A stretch of 64,000 nt of DNA from UBA2336 sp046294915 (GCA_046294915.1 JBKBOE010000003.1:11066-75065); one strand, 5' to 3'; shown: positions 42,673 to 53,320, numbered from the stretch's first letter. Numbers and translations are program-made. Notes: a model not told the origin generated them from the sequence alone.

Positions 42673-44755
42673 GCAATCCATATTGTTGCGTGTGCGGGTG
42701 GCTTTTTTGTTCGTGCTGCTCTTTGCCCTGGCCATTGTAGCCAGAATTGCCCACGTACAGGTAATGGAAGGGGAGAAGTGGGCTGCTTTGGGTGAACAGA
42801 TTTCATTTGATTACAGAAAAGTTAGAGCAACCCGCGGTAACATCTATTCCGACAACGGTAGTCTGCTGGCTACCTCACTGCCCTTTTATAAAGTGGCTTT
42901 CGATGCCACCCTGCCCAAAGAAGAAATCTTTCGCAGTGGGGTTGATTCGCTGGCCAGGTTATTGGCGGCATTCTATAAAGACAAAACCTGGCTCGACTAT
43001 AAACGCATGCTCATCGATGCACGAGAGTCGGGCAGGCAATACATTATTGTTAACAGGAAGCAGATTGACTATCAGGATAAGAAACGGATGCTCACCTGGC
43101 CCATCTTCCGCGAAGGCCGCCTTAAAGGAGGTGTCATCTTTGAAAAAATGGATGTGCGTTACCGCCCGTTCTCCAACCTTAGTCGCAGAACCATAGGCTT
43201 TGTAAATGAAAATGAAAAAGGAGCCGGCCTGGAATACAGCTTTAACCAGCAACTGGGCGGTAAAGACGGCTACGCGTATTACCAGAAAATTGCCGGTGGA
43301 ATATGGAAACCCGTATTTGATGCCAACAATGTGAAGGCCGTTAATGGCCTGGATATTCAAACCACCCTCGATATTAACCTGCAGGATGTTGCCGAAACAG
43401 CACTCCATAAGGCCATGGCACAGCACCGTGCCGATGACGGATTGGTGGTGGTTATGGAAGTACAAACCGGTGAAATAAAAGCCATCAGTAACCTGAGCAG
43501 CGATGGCAAAGGCAACTTTTACGAAAAATTCAATTTTGCCACAGGGGGGTTATTTGAGCCGGGCTCTACGTTCAAGTTGGTTACCATGATTGCCCTGCTG
43601 GAAGACAGCAATATTAACCTGGCCGACAGCATTGATACCGGTAAGGGCGAAACCGTGTTTTACAAAAAATACCGTGTTCGCGATCATGAAGAAGGCGGGC
43701 TTGGTAAAATAACCATCCGTGAGGCCTTCGAACATTCCTCCAATGTGGCTATGGCCAAATTGGTAGATAAAAATTTTGGCATTCGTCCGCAACGTTACCT
43801 CGATCACGTAGAACGGCTCAAACTTAATAAGCCATTGGGCCTTCAGATTACCGGTGAGCCAACACCAAAGTTTAACTATCCCGGCCAAAAAGGGTGGAGC
43901 GGCATCAGCCTGCCGTGGATGGCTTACGGCTACGGTATTGAAACAACACCCTTGCATATACTAAGCCTGTATAATGCAGTTGCCAATAACGGAAAAATGA
44001 TCAAACCGGTCTTTGTAAAATCGGTTAACCAGGCCGATCGCGTTAAGGAGCGCTTTCACGCAGAAATAATTGTAAGTAAAATTTGCTCGGAGCGCACATT
44101 GAATAAACTTAAGCAATTGCTTGAAGGGGTGGTTGAAAACGGAACAGCCAAGAACATAAGGGGAACGCACTACCGAATTGCCGGTAAAACCGGAACGGCC
44201 CAGATTCTGGAAAACGGCCAGTACACCAAAAAATACATCACATCGTTTGTAGGGTATTTTCCCGCTCATAATCCAAAATACTCAGCACTGGTGCTTATTA
44301 AAAATCCGCGCGGCTGGCAACAGTACGGCAGCAATGTGGCCGCTCCGGTATTTAAAGAAATTGCCGATAACATTTATGCGCGCGATTTGAATATTCACCT
44401 GGCTATGGAAAAGAAAACCTATCGCGAGCCGGGGTTGTTCCCGGTTATTCGTGCGGGTAACCAGGAAGAACTAACCATGCTGTGCAACGAGTTGGGAATA
44501 TCCAATCATTCGAAGAGTGAAGAATCGTGGGTGCGGGCTGTAAAAAATGGTGATGCTGTTAATTGGACCGCCATCCGGGCCGCGAATGGTATCGTGCCTG
44601 ATGTAACCGGAATGACTTTCCGCGATGCATTGTATCTGCTCGAGCAATCAGGGCTAATGGTATGGTATGAAGGTACCGGACGCGTACAAAGCCAGTCGCT
44701 GTTACCGGGCACACGGGTGTCAAAAGGCGATCGTGTTTATATAAAACTTGGGTGA
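42662..44755 (+). CDS. ftsI: Septal transpeptidase FtsI (PBP3) with PASTA domain
   Basis: 697-residue class B penicillin-binding protein. After a membrane anchor (VAFLFVLLFALAIVARIA) and the pedestal domain with RATRGNIYSDNGSLLA comes the transpeptidase with the active S302 in GSTFK, SSN at 359-361 and KTG at 509-511. The C-terminus has one PASTA domain (VPDVTGMTFRDALYLLEQSG), common in Bacteroidota FtsI. It cross-links septal peptidoglycan together with FtsW. It overlaps both neighbours. Confidence 0.96.
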   Translation: MNIKQSILLRVRVAFLFVLLFALAIVARIAHVQVMEGEKWAALGEQISFDYRKVRATRGNIYSDNGSLLATSLPFYKVAFDATLPKEEIFRSGVDSLARLLAAFYKDKTWLDYKRMLIDARESGRQYIIVNRKQIDYQDKKRMLTWPIFREGRLKGGVIFEKMDVRYRPFSNLSRRTIGFVNENEKGAGLEYSFNQQLGGKDGYAYYQKIAGGIWKPVFDANNVKAVNGLDIQTTLDINLQDVAETALHKAMAQHRADDGLVVVMEVQTGEIKAISNLSSDGKGNFYEKFNFATGGLFEPGSTFKLVTMIALLEDSNINLADSIDTGKGETVFYKKYRVRDHEEGGLGKITIREAFEHSSNVAMAKLVDKNFGIRPQRYLDHVERLKLNKPLGLQITGEPTPKFNYPGQKGWSGISLPWMAYGYGIETTPLHILSLYNAVANNGKMIKPVFVKSVNQADRVKERFHAEIIVSKICSERTLNKLKQLLEGVVENGTAKNIRGTHYRIAGKTGTAQILENGQYTKKYITSFVGYFPAHNPKYSALVLIKNPRGWQQYGSNVAAPVFKEIADNIYARDLNIHLAMEKKTYREPGLFPVIRAGNQEELTMLCNELGISNHSKSEESWVRAVKNGDAVNWTAIRAANGIVPDVTGMTFRDALYLLEQSGLMVWYEGTGRVQSQSLLPGTRVSKGDRVYIKLG

Positions 44756-46218
44756 TGCCTGAACTGAAAGACATATTATACCGGGTAAACATTACCTCAA
44801 CGTATGGCGATATGAGCGCAGAGGTAAAAGGCATTTGCTTTGACTCCCGTAATGTAAAGAAAGGATTTTTGTTCGTAGCCGTAAGGGGCACCCAGGCTGA
44901 TGGTCACCGGTTTATTGACCAGGCTATAGCGAGTGGTGCCATTGGAATAGTATGTGAAAAACTACCCGATACCATCCATGAAAAAAACACCTACGTCACA
45001 GTCAAAAATAGCGCGCGCGCGCTGGGAATTATTGCTGCTAACTTTTTTGGCACTCCGGCACAAAAACTAAAGCTGGTAGGCATAACGGGCACCAACGGTA
45101 AGACCACCGTGGCTACGTTGCTCTATAAATTGTTTGGTTCGCTCGGGTACCGGTGTGGACTGATCTCAACTGTAGAGTATAAAATTATTGACCAGTCACT
45201 CGCGTCAACCCACACCACACCTGATCCGATTCAGTTAAATGAGTTACTGAAAAAAATGGTGGAAGCAGGGTGTACCCACGCTTTTATGGAAGTGAGTTCG
45301 CATGCCATTCATCAGGAACGGATTGCCGGCTTGGAATTTACCGGGGCAATTTTTACCAACATTTCGCACGACCACCTCGATTACCACAAAACGTTTGAGA
45401 ATTACATTAAGGCTAAAAAGAAATTCTTCGATGAGTTGGGGAGTAAGGCATTTGCACTCGTTAACGCGGATGACAAGCGGGGCATGGTAATGCTTCAGAA
45501 CACCAAAGCCAACCGGAAATCATACGGCCTGAAAAAAATGGTTGACTTCAAAGGTAAAATCATCAGCAATACACTTGAGGGTCTGGAAATGGAGATAGAA
45601 CGAAAACCTGTTTGGTTTAAGCTGATCGGTGATTTTAATGCCTATAACCTGATGGCGGTATTTGGTGCTGCCGTACTGCTGGGTGAAAATCCTGATCAGG
45701 TACTCACCATTCTTTCTAACATCACCGGAGCAACCGGCCGGTTTGAATTAATTGCCCCGGGTGCAAAAATTACCGCTATTGTTGATTATGCCCACACTCC
45801 CGATGCTTTGAAAAATGTACTTGAAACCATTAAACAATTCCGGTCAGGACAGGAGCAGGTAATAACCGTGGTGGGCTGTGGCGGCAACCGCGATCGAACC
45901 AAGCGCCCGCTCATGGCATCCATTGCGGTTCGGCTGAGCGATAAAGTGGTGCTCACTTCAGATAATCCGCGCGATGAAGAACCCATGGACATAATCCGCG
46001 AAATGCAAACCGGGGTAGGGCCGGTTGATGCGCGAAAAACCGTTGTAATTGCCGACAGGGAAGAAGCTATTAAAACAGCCTGCCTGATGGCCAAAGAAAA
46101 AGATATTGTGCTGGTAGCCGGCAAAGGCCATGAAACCTACCAGGAAATTAAGGGCGTGAAGTACCCGTTTGACGACCGGGAAGTGGTTGAGCGCATGTTA
46201 AAACTAGTTGCGAATTAG
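44755..46218 (+). CDS. murE: UDP-MurNAc-tripeptide ligase MurE
   Basis: 487-residue cytosolic ligase that adds the third amino acid to UDP-MurNAc-Ala-Glu. ATP motif: GITGTNGKTTVATLLY. MEVSSHAIHQERIAGLEF and FTNISHDHLDYHKTF are conserved. DNPR in LTSDNPRDEEP indicates meso-diaminopimelate as substrate. The ATG at 44755 overlaps the ftsI stop; GTG at 44752 is a near alternative. murF, often next to murE, is missing here. Confidence 0.96.
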   Translation: MPELKDILYRVNITSTYGDMSAEVKGICFDSRNVKKGFLFVAVRGTQADGHRFIDQAIASGAIGIVCEKLPDTIHEKNTYVTVKNSARALGIIAANFFGTPAQKLKLVGITGTNGKTTVATLLYKLFGSLGYRCGLISTVEYKIIDQSLASTHTTPDPIQLNELLKKMVEAGCTHAFMEVSSHAIHQERIAGLEFTGAIFTNISHDHLDYHKTFENYIKAKKKFFDELGSKAFALVNADDKRGMVMLQNTKANRKSYGLKKMVDFKGKIISNTLEGLEMEIERKPVWFKLIGDFNAYNLMAVFGAAVLLGENPDQVLTILSNITGATGRFELIAPGAKITAIVDYAHTPDALKNVLETIKQFRSGQEQVITVVGCGGNRDRTKRPLMASIAVRLSDKVVLTSDNPRDEEPMDIIREMQTGVGPVDARKTVVIADREEAIKTACLMAKEKDIVLVAGKGHETYQEIKGVKYPFDDREVVERMLKLVAN

Positions 46219-46220
46219 CC

Positions 46221-47471
46221 ATGCTGTACTATTTATTTGACCATCTCGACAAACAATACAACCTCATCGGTGCAGGGGTGTTTCAGTACATCTCATTCCG
46301 CGCGGGTATGGCGGCATTTCTTTCGTTGCTCATCACCATCTTCTTCGGCAAGGGGCTTATTGGTTTTCTGAGAAAGAAACAGGTAGGTGAAGATATCCGC
46401 GATCTGGGATTAGAGGGACAGCTTCAGAAAAAGGGCACACCCACTATGGGCGGCCTAATTATTATAGCGGCTATTCTGATTCCCACACTGCTGTTTGCCA
46501 AACTCGATAACATTTATGTTATTCTTTTGATAACAGCTACCCTGTGGCTGGGCCTTATCGGATTTATTGATGACTACATCAAAGTTTTTAAGAAAGATAA
46601 AGAGGGTCTTGCCGGCCGGTTTAAAATAGTCGGGCAGGTGAGCCTCGGCCTCATCGTAGGACTAACCCTGTTCTTTAATGATAGCGTTGTTATCCGTGAA
46701 GTAAAACCGGTAACAGCACAAAGTCGGCTTTCTGAATCGGTGCAGGATATTAACGTAGATGCCCTGCAGGAAGAAGACGGCAGGCAGTACCACGATGTAC
46801 GTTCAACCAAAACCACCATTCCGTTTCTGAAGAACAACGAATTTAACTACACCTATTTCCTGCCGGCATCGTTAGAAGATTTTACATGGATTATTTATGT
46901 AATTGTTGTTATCCTGGTTATTACGGCCGTTTCAAACAGCGCCAACCTTACGGATGGCATTGACGGCCTTGCCGCAGGAACATCGGGTATCATTGGTTTA
47001 ACGCTGGCTATTTTTGCCTACCTCTCCGGCCGGGTTGACTTCTCCAGCTACCTCAACATCATGTACATCCCCAACCTGAGCGAATTGGTTATTTTCTGCA
47101 CGGCCTTCGTAGGGGCTTGTCTTGGTTTCTTGTGGTACAATGCTTATCCCGCACAGGTATTTATGGGCGATACCGGCAGCCTAACACTTGGCGGCATCAT
47201 TGCCGTAATTGCGCTGGCCGTACGCAAGGAGTTGCTCATCCCTGTACTATGCGGAATATTCTTCATCGAAAGCCTTTCGGTGATTCTCCAGGTAAGCTAC
47301 TTCAAATACACCCGTAAAAAGTATGGCGAAGGAAAACGGATTTTCCTCATGTCACCGCTTCATCACCACTATCAGAAGATGAATTTACACGAATCAAAAA
47401 TTGTAACACGTTTTTGGATTGTAGGGAGCCTTTTGGCAATTGTAACACTGGCAACATTAAAGCTGCGATGA
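46221..47471 (+). CDS. mraY: Phospho-MurNAc-pentapeptide translocase MraY
   Basis: 416-residue membrane enzyme with about ten helices that makes lipid I from UDP-MurNAc-pentapeptide and undecaprenyl phosphate. Catalytic blocks: GTPTMGG, FIDDYIKVFKKDKEGL, SNSANLTDGIDGLAAG and FMGDTGSLTLGG, plus LMSPLHHHYQKM. It is longer than the usual 360 because of a polar insert (about residues 165-210) that is normal in Bacteroidota. murD starts within its stop. Confidence 0.97.
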   Translation: MLYYLFDHLDKQYNLIGAGVFQYISFRAGMAAFLSLLITIFFGKGLIGFLRKKQVGEDIRDLGLEGQLQKKGTPTMGGLIIIAAILIPTLLFAKLDNIYVILLITATLWLGLIGFIDDYIKVFKKDKEGLAGRFKIVGQVSLGLIVGLTLFFNDSVVIREVKPVTAQSRLSESVQDINVDALQEEDGRQYHDVRSTKTTIPFLKNNEFNYTYFLPASLEDFTWIIYVIVVILVITAVSNSANLTDGIDGLAAGTSGIIGLTLAIFAYLSGRVDFSSYLNIMYIPNLSELVIFCTAFVGACLGFLWYNAYPAQVFMGDTGSLTLGGIIAVIALAVRKELLIPVLCGIFFIESLSVILQVSYFKYTRKKYGEGKRIFLMSPLHHHYQKMNLHESKIVTRFWIVGSLLAIVTLATLKLR

Positions 47472-48829
47472 GTAAACGGGTAGTCATATTGGGTGCAGGT
47501 GAAAGCGGAACAGGCGCAGCTTTGCTGGCTAAAGCAAAGGAATATGCTGTTTTTGTTTCCGATCGGGGTACAATAAAAGAAAAATACCGCGATGATCTGA
47601 TCCGCAGTAAGATTGAGTATGAGGAAGGCAGGCACACAGAGTCAAAAATTCTGAATGCTGACCTGATCATAAAAAGCCCCGGTATTACTGATACAGCTGA
47701 AATCATTCTTAAAGCCAGGGAAAAATCAATTGAAATTATTGATGAGATGGAGTTTGGTTTTCGCTTCATCAAAGGAAAGATAATTGCCATTACCGGCACT
47801 AATGGAAAAACGACAACCACCCTGCTTACCTACCACCTGATGAAATCAGCCGGGTTCAGCGTTGCGCTGGCCGGCAATGTAGGCGAAAGCCTTGCGCGCA
47901 AAATTGCTCACGGCAACCACGATTGGTACGTGCTTGAAATCAGCAGTTTTCAACTGGATGGCACCCAAACCTTCCGGCCTGAGATTGCCGTGCTGCTGAA
48001 CATCACACCCGATCACCTCGACCGGTACGGCTATGTAATGCAGAACTATGTTAACTCCAAATTCCGGATTATACAGAACATGAAAACCGACAACTACTTC
48101 ATCTACTTTGCGGATGATCCGGTCATCGCCCATGAAGTAGCCAGGCGCAAACCGGGTGTTAAGGAAATACCTGTATCGCTGAAAGCGGGGGCATTGCCGG
48201 TTTATTCTGCAGGTACTACCATGCACTTTATGTCTGGAAAAGAGACATTCTCAATCCGCCAGCAAGAAACCACATTAAAGGGAACTCACAACCTCATCAA
48301 CACCATGGCGGCTGTATCGGCTGCGCATATTGCCGGGGCGAAGGTCAGTGCAATTAGGGAAGGATTAAAAACATTTAAGAATGCACCTCACCGGCTGGAG
48401 TTGATTGCCACCATTAATGGGATTGACTTCATTAACGATTCAAAAGCTACCAATGTTGACTCGGTAGTGTATGCGTTAGGAAGCTTTACACAACCGCTGA
48501 TCTGGATTGCAGGTGGTATTGATAAGGGTAATGATTACAACCTCATTAAAGAAGAAGTGAAGAGAAAAGTAAAAGCGCTGATTTGTTTGGGTAAGGATAA
48601 TGAGAAACTAAAAAATTTTTTTACCGGTATGATAAAATCAGTGCATGAAACGCAAAGCGTTACCACGCTGGTCCGGCTTGCCCTGCAGGAAGCTGAGCCG
48701 GGCGATGTGGTACTCTTATCTCCGGCTTGTGCCAGTTTTGATCTGTTTAAAAATTATGAAGACCGTGGCGAGCAGTTTCGCAGAGCGGTGCTGGGATTAA
48801 AAAAGGAATTTGAAAACCACTTGGTATGA
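47468..48829 (+). CDS. murD: UDP-MurNAc-Ala-D-Glu ligase MurD
   Basis: 453-residue cytosolic ligase that adds D-glutamate. It starts MSKRVVILGAGESGTGAALLA, has the ATP motif GTNGKTTTTLLTYH, LEISSFQLDGTQTF, LNITPDHLDRYG and NDSKATNVDSV, with SPACASFDLFKNYEDRGEQF at the end. The ATG at 47468 overlaps the mraY stop (ATGA); the frame upstream to 47414 only reads back into mraY. Confidence 0.97.
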   Translation: MSKRVVILGAGESGTGAALLAKAKEYAVFVSDRGTIKEKYRDDLIRSKIEYEEGRHTESKILNADLIIKSPGITDTAEIILKAREKSIEIIDEMEFGFRFIKGKIIAITGTNGKTTTTLLTYHLMKSAGFSVALAGNVGESLARKIAHGNHDWYVLEISSFQLDGTQTFRPEIAVLLNITPDHLDRYGYVMQNYVNSKFRIIQNMKTDNYFIYFADDPVIAHEVARRKPGVKEIPVSLKAGALPVYSAGTTMHFMSGKETFSIRQQETTLKGTHNLINTMAAVSAAHIAGAKVSAIREGLKTFKNAPHRLELIATINGIDFINDSKATNVDSVVYALGSFTQPLIWIAGGIDKGNDYNLIKEEVKRKVKALICLGKDNEKLKNFFTGMIKSVHETQSVTTLVRLALQEAEPGDVVLLSPACASFDLFKNYEDRGEQFRRAVLGLKKEFENHLV

Positions 48830-50004
48830 ACAAACTAAAAACATGGGCTGACGAAAATCTGCAGGGTGACCGGGTAATCTGGGCGGTGGTTTTCATCCTG
48901 TCCTTGATTAGCATTCTGGTGGTATATAGCTCCATTGGTACGCTGGCCTATAAACGTTCGGTAAGTCCGGAAAAGTACCTGCTCACCCATACACTCCATG
49001 TATTCATTGGGCTTACGGCCATGTGGTTTGCTCACCGTGTGGATTACCGCTACTATTCTAAACTTTCGCGACTGGCATTATGGATTAGCGTACCCTTGTT
49101 ACTTTATACCTTTACCTACGGCACTACGGTAAATGATGCCGCACGTTGGATCAACATACCCATCATTAACACTTCGTTTCAGCCATCCGATTTTGCCAGC
49201 CTGGCGCTCATCATTAATCTGGCCAGTATGCTTTCCAAACGGCAGCAAAACATTGATGATATAAAGGAATCACTTATACCCATACTGTTCTGGTGCGGGT
49301 TAATCTGCGGACTCATTGCGCTTACCAACATGTCAACCGCGGTTTTACTGTTGCTCACCTGTATGCTCATCATGTTCATTGGCCGGGTACCAATGCGCTA
49401 TCTGGCCATGCTGCTGTTTGTAGGTGTTTTGTTTGGTGCGCTGGCATTTAAGTTTGGTATGCGTGGTGGTACAGTGATTAACCGCGTGAATGATTTTATC
49501 GGGTATGTTCAAGGCACAAAAGAACTACCCTTTCAGGCAAAACATGCCCATATCGCAGTAGCAACCGGTGGAATTATGGGTAAAGGTCCCGGCAACAGCG
49601 ATCAGCGAAATATTCTTCCGCATCCTTACTCCGACTTTGTTTATGCAATTGTGATTGAAGAGTATGGAATTTTTGGAGGCGTTGTGGTGCTGGTATTGTA
49701 CCTGGTGTTATTGCATCGCGGAATGAAAGCCGCTTACAACAGTGAACGTGCTTTTGCCGGACTACTATCAGCCGGTTTAAGCTTTGACCTGGTATGCCAG
49801 GCAATGATCAACATGGGTGTTGTAGTCGGGCTTGGCCCCATTACCGGTCAGCCCCTGCCGTTAATCAGCATGGGGGGTACGTCAATGGTGTTTACGGGTA
49901 TTTCTCTGGGAATCATTTTAAGCGTAAGCCGGGGTGAGCGCGATGAAACATGGCAGCAACAAACTGAAGGAAGAGATAAAAATGTACAAATGAAGGCAGC
50001 ATAA
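48826..50004 (+). CDS. ftsW: Septal lipid II polymerase FtsW
   Basis: 392-residue SEDS-family membrane glycosyltransferase that polymerises lipid II at the septum with FtsI. About ten helices; GPGNSDQRNILPHPYSDFVYAIVIEEYGIFGG and GPITGQPLPLISMGGTSMVF are the SEDS signatures. The C-terminal tail is polar and short. It overlaps murD by four bases, and murG starts directly after its stop. Confidence 0.95.
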   Translation: MNKLKTWADENLQGDRVIWAVVFILSLISILVVYSSIGTLAYKRSVSPEKYLLTHTLHVFIGLTAMWFAHRVDYRYYSKLSRLALWISVPLLLYTFTYGTTVNDAARWINIPIINTSFQPSDFASLALIINLASMLSKRQQNIDDIKESLIPILFWCGLICGLIALTNMSTAVLLLLTCMLIMFIGRVPMRYLAMLLFVGVLFGALAFKFGMRGGTVINRVNDFIGYVQGTKELPFQAKHAHIAVATGGIMGKGPGNSDQRNILPHPYSDFVYAIVIEEYGIFGGVVVLVLYLVLLHRGMKAAYNSERAFAGLLSAGLSFDLVCQAMINMGVVVGLGPITGQPLPLISMGGTSMVFTGISLGIILSVSRGERDETWQQQTEGRDKNVQMKAA

Positions 50005-51171
50005 ATGAATACCGTAAAACCATATCGGCTGATCATCAGTGGTGGGGGAACCGGAGGGCATATTTTTCCGGCTCTGGCGATCGCCAATGCCTTCAAAGAA
50101 CGCCATCCGGATGCCAAGATACTGTTTGTGGGCGCAAAGGGAAGAATGGAAATGACACGCGTGCCTGAAGCAGGCTATGAAATAGTTGGATTATGGATCA
50201 GCGGCATCCAGCGTAAACTGAGCCTTTCAAATTTACTGCTGCCGCTAAAACTCATAACCAGTTATTTTAAAGCATCCTCTATTCTCAAAAAATTTAAACC
50301 GCATGTTGTTATTGGTACAGGTGGGTTTGCCAGTGGGCCGATTATGCTGGCAGCAACCGCCATGCGCATACCTTCGCTTATTCAGGAGCAAAATTCATTT
50401 GCCGGCCGGGCTAATAAACAGGTGGCTGCCAAAGTAAGTCGCATTTGTGTGGCCTACGAAGGAATGGAAAAATATTTTCCGAAAGAAAAAATTGTGCTGA
50501 CAGGTAACCCGGTGCGTAAGGATTTGTTAGCGGTAGCGGATAAGCGCTCGAAGGCATTAAGTCATTTCGGATTTGATTCATCAGTTAAAACACTGCTGGT
50601 AATTGGCGGCAGCCTCGGTTCGAGAACCATTAATGAATGCATTTATGCGGGTATTGAAAAACTGATGGATGCCCGTACTCAGTTGATTTGGCAAACCGGC
50701 AAAGCATATTTCCATCAATATTACGAATTGCTAAAGCCCGTGGATAAGCGAAAAATCCGCCTGTTCGATTTTGTGAAGGAAATGGATTTGGCCTATGCGG
50801 CTGCTGATGTAGTGATTAGCCGTTCCGGAGCCCTGGCCGTATCGGAGTTGTGTGTGGCGGGCAAGCCGTGCATTCTGGTACCTTCTCCTAATGTGGCCGA
50901 AGATCACCAGACTAAAAATGCTATGGCACTGGTACGGAAAGAGGCAGCCGTGATGATAGCAGATGAAAAAGCGAGCAGCCTGCTTGTTGATGAGGCGTTA
51001 AAGTTGTTGTTCGATGAAAAACAGGCTGGCCAGTTGGCAAACAACATTCACAAACTGGCCATGCCGAATGCCACGGAGCATATTGTTGATGAGCTTGAAA
51101 AGCTTATGGGTATTCGTGCAAACGGCAGTATGGTTTCAGGAATAACCAACCGGGCAATGTTAATCAGTTAA
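50005..51171 (+). CDS. murG: Lipid II GlcNAc transferase MurG
   Basis: 388-residue GT-B glycosyltransferase on the inner face of the membrane, which adds GlcNAc to lipid I. It begins with ISGGGTGGHIFPALAIA, has VIGTGGFASGPIMLAA, IQEQNSFAGRANK, GGSLGSRTINE and the donor-binding ISRSGALAVSELCVAGKPCILVPSPNVAEDHQTKNA. Length is slightly above the usual 355-365 because of a C-terminal tail. Confidence 0.97.
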   Translation: MNTVKPYRLIISGGGTGGHIFPALAIANAFKERHPDAKILFVGAKGRMEMTRVPEAGYEIVGLWISGIQRKLSLSNLLLPLKLITSYFKASSILKKFKPHVVIGTGGFASGPIMLAATAMRIPSLIQEQNSFAGRANKQVAAKVSRICVAYEGMEKYFPKEKIVLTGNPVRKDLLAVADKRSKALSHFGFDSSVKTLLVIGGSLGSRTINECIYAGIEKLMDARTQLIWQTGKAYFHQYYELLKPVDKRKIRLFDFVKEMDLAYAAADVVISRSGALAVSELCVAGKPCILVPSPNVAEDHQTKNAMALVRKEAAVMIADEKASSLLVDEALKLLFDEKQAGQLANNIHKLAMPNATEHIVDELEKLMGIRANGSMVSGITNRAMLIS

Positions 51172-51174
51172 GAA

Positions 51175-52566
51175 GTGGATATTCATAAATACCATAACGT
51201 TTATTTTCTGGGAATCGGAGGGATTGGCATGAGCGCTCTGGCGCGATGGTTCCTGAAGAAAGGATTACTTGTTTTCGGGTACGATCGTACACCCACTACG
51301 CTCACGGCTGAGCTACAAAAAGAGGGCATGAAGATTCATTTTGAAGATGCGCAGGAAAATATTCCGGCTGAGATTATTACTGATAAGCCTGGAACGCTGG
51401 TTGTGTTTACACCGGCTATTCCGAAAGATCACCTTGAGTATAACTACCTCAAAGATCAGGGATACGCCATTATGAAGCGCTCTGAAGTACTTGGTTTGAT
51501 AACCCGTAACTACCAAACCATTGCCGTAGCGGGCACACACGGCAAAACCACAACATCTTCCATGATTGCCCACATTCTCAAATCAGCCAGGATTAACATG
51601 GTTGGTTTTTTAGGTGGCATAACCACGAATTATGAATCTAATCTGGTGATGGAAGGTGAGGTAAATGCAAAAACAATTATTGTTGTTGAAGCCGATGAGT
51701 TTGACCGATCCTTTTTGAGGTTATTTCCGCATACCGGAATTGTTACTTCGGCCGATGCCGATCACCTCGATATTTACGGCACACACGAAAGTATGCTTAC
51801 TTCATTCCGGGACTTTATCAGGCAGATCAGCAAAGACGGATCTTTGATTATTCATGAATCGGTTGAACAGCTTGCAACAGAGTTACCGATCAGCAATATC
51901 ATAACCTATGGAATGAGCCGGGGACAATTTTTTGCCGGCAACATAACAGCGCACAGCGGATTTTTTGAGTTTGACCTGCATGGTTTTGCCACAGTTCAAC
52001 GCATCAGGCTCGGTGTCCCCGGTTTTCATAATGTAGAAAATGCCGTTGCCGCAGCAGTTGCCTGTTACCGCAGCGGGGTTTCGCTGGAGGCGATCAAATC
52101 AGCATTGGCTTCCTTTAAAGGGGTTAAACGCAGGTTTGAGTTTGTTGTTAAGTCTGAGAAAGTAGTATATGTTGATGATTACGCTCATCATCCTGCTGAA
52201 ATTTCGGCATTCCTGCAGTCCATTCGTTCCATGTATCCAAATAAAAAACTTACCGTAGTTTTCCAACCTCATCTGTACACACGCACCCGCGATTTTGCCC
52301 GTGATTTTGCAAAAAGCCTGAGCCTTGCCGATGATGTGTTGCTTATGGATATCTACCCCGCACGGGAGTTACCCATACCGGGCGTGGATGCTGAACTTAT
52401 CTTTAAAGACGTAACCGCAAAATCAAAAGAGCGATGCAGAAAAACAGACTTGCTCGATAAAATCAGTAACCGGCAGATTGAGGTGTTAACAACGGTTGGT
52501 GCCGGTGATATTGACACATTTGTTCAACCCATTAAAGAATTGCTTCGAAAGGAATATGAAGGGTAA
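51175..52566 (+). CDS. murC: UDP-MurNAc-alanine ligase MurC
   Basis: 463-residue cytosolic ligase, the first Mur ligase. GIGGIGMSALARWF marks the N-terminal domain, and AGTHGKTTTSSMIAH the ATP site. EADEFDRSFL and VVYVDDYAHHPAEISAFLQSI are conserved. It starts with GTG at 51175, three bases after murG. The 3' end overlaps ftsQ by 11 bases. Confidence 0.97.
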   Translation: MDIHKYHNVYFLGIGGIGMSALARWFLKKGLLVFGYDRTPTTLTAELQKEGMKIHFEDAQENIPAEIITDKPGTLVVFTPAIPKDHLEYNYLKDQGYAIMKRSEVLGLITRNYQTIAVAGTHGKTTTSSMIAHILKSARINMVGFLGGITTNYESNLVMEGEVNAKTIIVVEADEFDRSFLRLFPHTGIVTSADADHLDIYGTHESMLTSFRDFIRQISKDGSLIIHESVEQLATELPISNIITYGMSRGQFFAGNITAHSGFFEFDLHGFATVQRIRLGVPGFHNVENAVAAAVACYRSGVSLEAIKSALASFKGVKRRFEFVVKSEKVVYVDDYAHHPAEISAFLQSIRSMYPNKKLTVVFQPHLYTRTRDFARDFAKSLSLADDVLLMDIYPARELPIPGVDAELIFKDVTAKSKERCRKTDLLDKISNRQIEVLTTVGAGDIDTFVQPIKELLRKEYEG

Positions 52567-53320
52567 GTATACCATACGAAAGAAACTTATTGCAGGACTG
52601 GCATTCGCGGTACTCTTCTTTTTTGTTGCCTTCAGTGAACGCAAAATGGAATCACAGTCGGTTAAAGATATCATCGTTAAAGTGGAGAATGTAGAGAATA
52701 ACCATTTTAGGGATGAACAGGATATTCTTTACCTCATAGGGCTTACCCGTGAAAACCTGCAAGGTGCTGCCTTGAGCAAATTGAATCTGAAGGAAATTGA
52801 GGATCGGATAAGGGCCGATCGCTTTGTAATGGATGCCGATTTGTACAGCGACATTAAAGGCAACCTTATTGTACGGACAATACTTCGAAGGCCGATAGCC
52901 CGCATTGTGCGAAGTGATGGACCAGACGCCTACATCGCTGAAGACGGAACCCTGATGCCGGTTACTGAAAAATTTACTGCCCGTGTTGTGCTTATTAGTG
53001 GCGGGCATGTACGCCACCTGGTTGCTAAAGAAAATATGTATGCTGATGAAACGGGGGCTCGTCTTATGAATCTCCTTAACCGAATTGCGAACGATGATTT
53101 CTGGAGAGCCCAGATTGCACAGATAAACATCGGGAGTAAAAATAAACTCACCCTGCTGCCGCAAATCGGCTCTCAAACCATCGAATTCGGAACTGCCGAT
53201 GAGGTTGATGAAAAGCTGAAGAAACTGAAAGTTTTTTATAAGGAGATTCTGCCGAACATGGGCTGGAATCGATATAAACGGGTGAATGTGGAATACAACG
53301 GACAACTGATTGCTGAATGA
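52556..53320 (+). CDS. ftsQ: Cell division protein FtsQ
   Basis: 254-residue bitopic division protein: a short basic cytoplasmic start (MKGKYTIRKK), one membrane helix (LIAGLAFAVLFFFVAF) and a periplasmic part with a POTRA-like region (VENVENNHFRDEQDILYLIGLTRENLQG) and the FtsQ domain. It links early and late divisome proteins. The start is the ATG at 52556. The frame from 52496 only extends back into murC. A weak match at sequence level is normal for FtsQ; position supports it. Confidence 0.88.
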   Translation: MKGKYTIRKKLIAGLAFAVLFFFVAFSERKMESQSVKDIIVKVENVENNHFRDEQDILYLIGLTRENLQGAALSKLNLKEIEDRIRADRFVMDADLYSDIKGNLIVRTILRRPIARIVRSDGPDAYIAEDGTLMPVTEKFTARVVLISGGHVRHLVAKENMYADETGARLMNLLNRIANDDFWRAQIAQINIGSKNKLTLLPQIGSQTIEFGTADEVDEKLKKLKVFYKEILPNMGWNRYKRVNVEYNGQLIAE